DNA from: Fictibacillus phosphorivorans
GTDB taxonomy: Bacteria; Bacillota; Bacilli; Bacillales; Fictibacillaceae
NCBI RefSeq assembly: GCF_007673525.1
Contig: NZ_VDZU01000001.1
Span: 1,932,177 to 1,996,176, forward strand
Direction: 5' to 3'
DNA: 64,000 nucleotides
In this document: in pieces, positions 60,877 through 64,000 of the stretch
Layout of the letters: each line of letters starts with the position of its first letter
Position numbering within the stretch: the stretch's first letter is position 1
Notes under the pieces: generated by a model
Seen by the model: only the letters and a program-made list of their open reading frames with translations
What the model was told of the DNA's origin: nothing
Databases searched by the model: none
Made by a program: the position numbers and the translations under genes

Positions 60877-60891
60877 GTCGAAAAAATCAAC

Positions 60892-60920
60892 TTGACAGAA
60901 AATTCTAATCATCTTATCAT
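60892..60920 (+). promoter_or_regulatory. Promoter of the leucine-type T-box transcript
   Basis: TTGACA (60892-60897) and TATCAT (60915-60920) are spaced by 17 bp. Confidence 0.75.
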
Positions 60921-60949
60921 TAGTAAAAGTTTTCCATCGTTTAAACATG

Positions 60950-61181
60950 ATGATTAGGAGTAGTAGGGGTTTAAATTGTTGATTAGAGAGCTGCAGAATT
61001 GGTGAGATGCAGTCAACAAATATCCTGAACTTACCTTGGAGTGGACAGACAAAAATGAAGTCTGTACGGTTAACCACCGTAATCAGGTTCTGAGGTTTGC
61101 GAGAATATTCTTGTGAACGAAGAAGAGTGGTACCACGTTAGGAATAGCCTTTCGTCTCTTTAGAGACGAGGGCTTTTTTTC
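60950..61181 (+). promoter_or_regulatory. T-box riboswitch, probable leucine type, before a HIT gene
   Basis: The T-box element GAGTGGTACCACG (61125-61137) and a terminator AGCCTTTCGTCTCT / AGAGACGAGGGCT plus T8 (61146-61181) are clear, with Stem I text AGAGAGCTGCAGAATTGGTGAGATGCAG. The specifier region CCTGAACTTACCTTGG aligns with the tyrosine T-box at 14360, giving TTA (61031-61033) or, one base earlier, CTT; both are leucine codons. It controls a HIT protein and a PP2C-like gene rather than a synthetase. Confidence 0.87.
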
Positions 61182-61202
61182 TATTAAAGGGAGAGATGAA
61201 AA

Positions 61203-61664
61203 GTGAGTGAGGATTGTTTTATTTGTGCCAAACATAGAGGCACAATTGACACAGCAGGTGTGAAAATATATGAAGATGAATTTGTTTATGTTGGTCATAT
61301 TGATAAAGGTGATCGCCCTTCTTATCTTGGTCATATTATGATTGATCTAAAGCGTCACGCATCAAGTCTCGGGGATCTTACTATCAAAGAAGCACATGCA
61401 TTCGGTCAGATTATGGCTCGAGTAAGCCGTGCGGTGAAAGAAACTGAAAATGCAGAGCACATTTATGCACTCGTATCAGGTAATTCTGTTGCTCATCTAC
61501 ATATGCACATCGTCCCGCGTTTTCCCAATACACCAGAGGAATATTGGGGACCGAATGAAGTCTATGGTTGGGCAGAAGCTCCACTTGGAAGGAATGAAGA
61601 TATTATTAAAGTTTGCGAACGTGTTAGAAATTATTTGGAGGAGAACACATATGAAGAATTCTAA
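61203..61664 (+). CDS. HIT family hydrolase under T-box control
   Basis: 153-residue HIT (Hint/Fhit-like) protein. The triad is HLHMHIVPR (about 98-106), preceded by ALVSGNSVA. An N-terminal CFICAKH (C-x2-C) resembles the zinc-type start of the HIT protein at 27328. GTG start at 61203. Controlled by a leucine-type T-box. Some Hint proteins hydrolyse aminoacyl-AMP, so a link to tRNA charging is plausible; that is inference. Overlaps the PP2C-like gene by 14 bp. Confidence 0.88.
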   Translation: MSEDCFICAKHRGTIDTAGVKIYEDEFVYVGHIDKGDRPSYLGHIMIDLKRHASSLGDLTIKEAHAFGQIMARVSRAVKETENAEHIYALVSGNSVAHLHMHIVPRFPNTPEEYWGPNEVYGWAEAPLGRNEDIIKVCERVRNYLEENTYEEF

Positions 61665-62454
61665 TTTGACCTGGGTTGGAAGTGATCAGACATTCGTTGA
61701 TGAAATAGATATAACACGCGTACAAAATATTGCAGTAGGTAGATTTGGAGGTAATTCTGAAAGTGGTTCCTATAAAAACGAAGACGGATGTTTAGTATGG
61801 GGAAATGAAGCTGAAAATTGGGAATTCGCAATTGTTCTGGATGGACATAAGACAGCACAGAGTGTTGAACTCGTTATTAATCAATTTATAAAATACGAGA
61901 ATGAGATCAAGCTTGTTCTCTCAGAATCTGCTGGTTCAGCACTAAAGAAATTAGATCATCTTATACTAGAACTATTCCAAGATCCTGTTTTTATGGAATC
62001 CTGCCGAAAGACAACGGGTGAAACAGCTTGTTTAATCGTTGTTCGAAAAGAAAAGTATTTATGGTGGTTTTCGGTAGGGGATTGTATTCTTCATCTATTT
62101 CATCCAGAACTGACAGCATTAGGTGAAAGACAGCTTGTTCAGCGAAGTTTTTATGAATGGGTTGGTGAAGTTAATACATTTGAACTTCCAGTACCTTGTT
62201 ATAGTACGGGGAAGAAAGAAATGAGAAAAGGACTCAACCAAGTTTTCATGACAACTGATGGACTGACTGAATGTCCAGGTGTTTCATTTGAAGAGGCAAC
62301 AGAGGTTCAAAAAGTAATGAGCGGTATGGGATTGGATGAAGGCGTTAAGTTTCTTTTGGATGAAATTAAAAGAAATCATGTAAGAGATAGCACAACTATT
62401 ATCGCCTGGTCTGTTGAAATAGAGGAAACAGCTAGTTTGCCAAGTGATCTGTAA
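61651..62454 (+). CDS. PP2C-like protein phosphatase
   Basis: 267 residues resembling PP2C (PPM) phosphatases: EFAIVLDGHKTAQSVELV (metal-binding DGH), TGETACLIVVRKEKYLWWFSVGDCIL, MTTDGLTECPG and RDSTTIIAW. The GDC and DST variants of the usual GDS and DN motifs leave catalytic competence uncertain. Start at ATG 61651 follows TTGGAGGAG and overlaps the HIT gene by 14 bp, so both are co-translated from the T-box-controlled mRNA. Confidence 0.8.
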   Translation: MKNSNLTWVGSDQTFVDEIDITRVQNIAVGRFGGNSESGSYKNEDGCLVWGNEAENWEFAIVLDGHKTAQSVELVINQFIKYENEIKLVLSESAGSALKKLDHLILELFQDPVFMESCRKTTGETACLIVVRKEKYLWWFSVGDCILHLFHPELTALGERQLVQRSFYEWVGEVNTFELPVPCYSTGKKEMRKGLNQVFMTTDGLTECPGVSFEEATEVQKVMSGMGLDEGVKFLLDEIKRNHVRDSTTIIAWSVEIEETASLPSDL

Positions 62455-62501
62455 AGCTGCTTCCTCCTAATCTAGTTTTAGTTATATATGAATGGGATCT
62501 A

Positions 62502-62873
62502 TTATTTAATATCACTATAATGCTGAAGCACACGTGGCGGGATATATTTAAGTGGAAGTGGACGTAAGGAAACAATGATAGTGTGAGGCATGATTAAGTC
62601 TTTTTGAGCTTGTTTAAGACAGTTGTACATGTTTTTGCCACCAACAGAATTCGCAGAGTGGATGGTTATTCGATTGGCAAATAACTTTTCATTGATCATC
62701 ATTTTTACGAGCATAAGTCCATTTCTTGTTCTGCTCAATAAATCGTGATCTAAAGACAGATGTTCAATGTCATGGTTCCTCAGAAGATTCATACATTCAT
62801 CTATCGTTTCAACGAAGACATATCCTTCAGGGGGATTACGATAATCATCCATAAATACACTGATCTTTTTCAT
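62502..62873 (-). CDS. Cyclic-phosphate processing receiver-domain (cREC) protein
   Basis: 123-residue stand-alone receiver-like domain: SVFMDDYRNPPEGYVFVETIDE (acidic pocket), LSLDHDLLSRTRNGLMLVKMM (phosphoacceptor-like Asp), and ITIHSANSVGGKNMYNCL. It fits the cREC family proposed to act with cyclic-phosphate metabolism; no direct evidence of function. No DNA-binding output domain. Convergent with the PP2C-like gene. Confidence 0.78.
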   Translation of the reverse strand: MKKISVFMDDYRNPPEGYVFVETIDECMNLLRNHDIEHLSLDHDLLSRTRNGLMLVKMMINEKLFANRITIHSANSVGGKNMYNCLKQAQKDLIMPHTIIVSLRPLPLKYIPPRVLQHYSDIK

Positions 62874-63169
62874 TTTCTTGCACTCCCTTCCTTCAACGGA
62901 GGGTGACTAAGAAAAGTCTAATACCCCAAGTTATTTTAATATATTAATTATAACACATTAGTCCAAGGTAAGTTTATCACGTGGTTTAAATGAAACATCG
63001 TTTACTCCTTCCGTTATTAGAATAAAAGATAAGTAAGTATTTGAATAAATTAAATATTAAATCATTAAATTCTTTGTCATTTTCATTTTTCCTTCAAGAA
63101 AAGTAGGATTATTATCAAAAATTAACAAATAAGACTTAATATTGTATGATTTTGTTGAAAATCTCAATC

Positions 63170-63205
63170 AGGGCTTAAACATTTCAGTTTAAGTCCTTGT
63201 TTCTT
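63170..63205 (+). terminator. Hairpin upstream of mrfA, terminator-like
   Basis: Stem AGGGCTTAAAC (63170-63180) / GTTTAAGTCCT (63187-63197) with one G-T pair and a 6-nt loop, followed by TGTTTCTTT. It could end an upstream small RNA. Elsewhere in 62874-63246 I see only AT-rich sequence and the LexA-like site. Confidence 0.5.
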
Positions 63206-63207
63206 TA

Positions 63208-63221
63208 CGAACAAATATTCG
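63208..63221 (+). promoter_or_regulatory. LexA-like (SOS) box before mrfA
   Basis: CGAACAAATATTCG matches the Bacillus LexA consensus CGAAC-N4-GTTCG except one base (A for G). It overlaps the likely -10 region (TAAAAT at 63223-63228). The hit is based on consensus resemblance only. Confidence 0.5.
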
Positions 63222-63246
63222 TTAAAATAGTAACGAGGTGGTATTT

Positions 63247-64000
63247 ATGTTTCGAAAAAAATCTATTCAACAAGTTATGGACGTTTTAAGAGAGCCAGAG
63301 CTAGCTAACCAAATTGTTCATTGGAAAACAATCGAGCCACGAGAAGCGGTTTCTGTGCCACTTCCTGACTCTTTGCATCCGAATATTCAATCCGCTCTTT
63401 TAAAAAGAGGGATTTCTTCCTTATATATACACCAGTTATCTGCATACGAAGCAGCTTTACGCGGAGAAAGCTTTGTAGCTGTTACTCCTACAGCTTCAGG
63501 AAAAACGCTTTGTTATAACCTTCCTGTACTGCAAGAGGTCGCTAATAATCCTGAGGCAAGAGCTCTGTATTTATTTCCAACAAAAGCTCTCGCTCAAGAT
63601 CAAAAGTCAGAGATGAACGAACTGATCGATGAGATGGGATTAGATATAAAAAGCTATACGTACGATGGAGATACACCAGCAAATATCCGACAGGTCGTTA
63701 GAAAAGCGGGAAACATTGTTATGACAAATCCAGATATGCTTCATGCAGCTGTTCTTCCACATCATACAAAATGGGTATCGCTGTTTGAAAATCTGAAATA
63801 TGTGGTGGTAGATGAGCTACATACATACCGAGGTGTATTCGGCAGCCATGTGGCAAATGTCATCCGCCGTTTAAAGAGAATCTGCAATTTTTATGGCAGT
63901 GATCCCATTTTTATCTGTACATCAGCAACCATTGCGAATCCAAAAGAGCTGGCTGAGCAACTCACTGGAAATCCGATGACGCTTATTAATAACAATGGAG
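63247..64000 (+). CDS. mrfA: DEAD/DEAH-box helicase MrfA (YprA), C-terminus beyond window
   Basis: First 251 residues of a superfamily 2 helicase of the YprA/MrfA type, which acts in mitomycin C repair with nuclease MrfB. Motif I is [12 protein letters not shown], Ia [10 protein letters not shown], Ib-like TNPDMLH, motif [13 protein letters not shown] (DELH variant of DEVH), motif [14 protein letters not shown] 63247 has GAGGTGG upstream. The remaining helicase domain, Zn-binding C-terminus and the next gene lie outside the window. Confidence 0.88.
   Translation, partial: MFRKKSIQQVMDVLREPELANQIVHWKTIEPREAVSVPLPDSLHPNIQSALLKRGISSLYIHQLSAYEAALRGESFVAVTPTASGKTLCYNLPVLQEVANNPEARALYLFPTKALAQDQKSEMNELIDEMGLDIKSYTYDGDTPANIRQVVRKAGNIVMTNPDMLHAAVLPHHTKWVSLFENLKYVVVDELHTYRGVFGSHVANVIRRLKRICNFYGSDPIFICTSATIANPKELAEQLTGNPMTLINNNG

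Noticed and set aside
61450..61650. Longer N-terminus for the PP2C-like protein
   Set aside because: The extra frame overlaps the HIT coding sequence out of register, while ATG 61651 has a strong ribosome binding site.
1..64000. Prophage, integrase, transposase or tRNA genes
   Set aside because: I looked for these across the window and found no convincing example; the gene content is chromosomal and the order resembles known Bacillaceae neighbourhoods.

Overview
The window is chromosomal DNA of an AT-rich, endospore-forming Firmicute of the Bacillaceae. A GerA/GerB/GerC germinant-receptor operon, a CotQ-like oxidase, strong AGGAGG ribosome binding sites, SAM-I, purine and T-box leaders, bacterial nitric oxide synthase and B. 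subtilis-like gene neighbourhoods (khtTU, ywaE-tyrZ, yhcE-I, sigM-yhdL-yhdK, mrfA) all point there. Fictibacillus or a close relative is my guess from general appearance, not a demonstrated assignment. I see no tRNA or rRNA genes, phage, insertion sequence or CRISPR array.

Layout. 1-3.3 kb: spore germination receptor operon (minus strand, last gene cut by the window edge). 3.4-6.6 kb: two SAM-I riboswitches, one before an alpha/beta hydrolase and one before an orphan MetQ lipoprotein, then a lone ModB-type permease. 6.7-12.5 kb: GltT-type symporter, YfnA-type amino acid permease and the KhtTU K+/H+ antiporter. 12.6-15.9 kb: a DUF3626 protein, then MarR regulator, tyrosine T-box and tyrZ. 16.1-24.3 kb: one 2730-residue protein with 27 carboxypeptidase-regulatory-like repeats. 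24.6-29.2 kb: LD-carboxypeptidase, nitric oxide synthase, NUDIX and HIT proteins, and an exported nucleosidase behind a guanine-type riboswitch. 29.3-38.5 kb: MarR with a frameshifted MFS pump, ctaB, an ArsR/YdcZ operon, small membrane proteins, MarR/DUF3147, a GNAT-pentapeptide fusion and others. 38.6-45.7 kb: the yhcE-I type ABC cluster (one ATPase with an internal stop), an ECF sigma factor with a SnoaL-like tail, a frameshifted beta-lactamase-like gene and an APH-type kinase. 45.7-54.5 kb: oxidoreductase, DUF5662, sigM operon, SgrR-like regulator with MFS pump, small genes and a PPOX flavoprotein. 54.5-64 kb: nucleotidyltransferase, CotQ-like oxidase, FUSC exporter, GNAT/NTF2/dfrA operon, a second (leucine-type) T-box before a HIT/PP2C pair, a cyclic-phosphate receiver protein and the start of mrfA.

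Most unusual: (1) four intergenic arrays of 7-10 bp words repeated every 20-21 bp (two helical turns) at 5.7, 24.4, 27.9 and 52.8 kb; two use the same word in opposite orientation and two use unrelated words with the same period. (2) A T-box controlling a HIT hydrolase and a PP2C-like phosphatase rather than an aminoacyl-tRNA synthetase or amino acid gene. (3) A guanine-type riboswitch controlling an exported nucleosidase. (4) SAM riboswitch control of an alpha/beta hydrolase. (5) The giant 27-repeat protein with no signal peptide or sortase motif. (6) Three genes broken by single-base lesions within 15 kb, which may be real or sequence errors.

All family calls come from reading the sequence and remembered family features. 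No searches were run.
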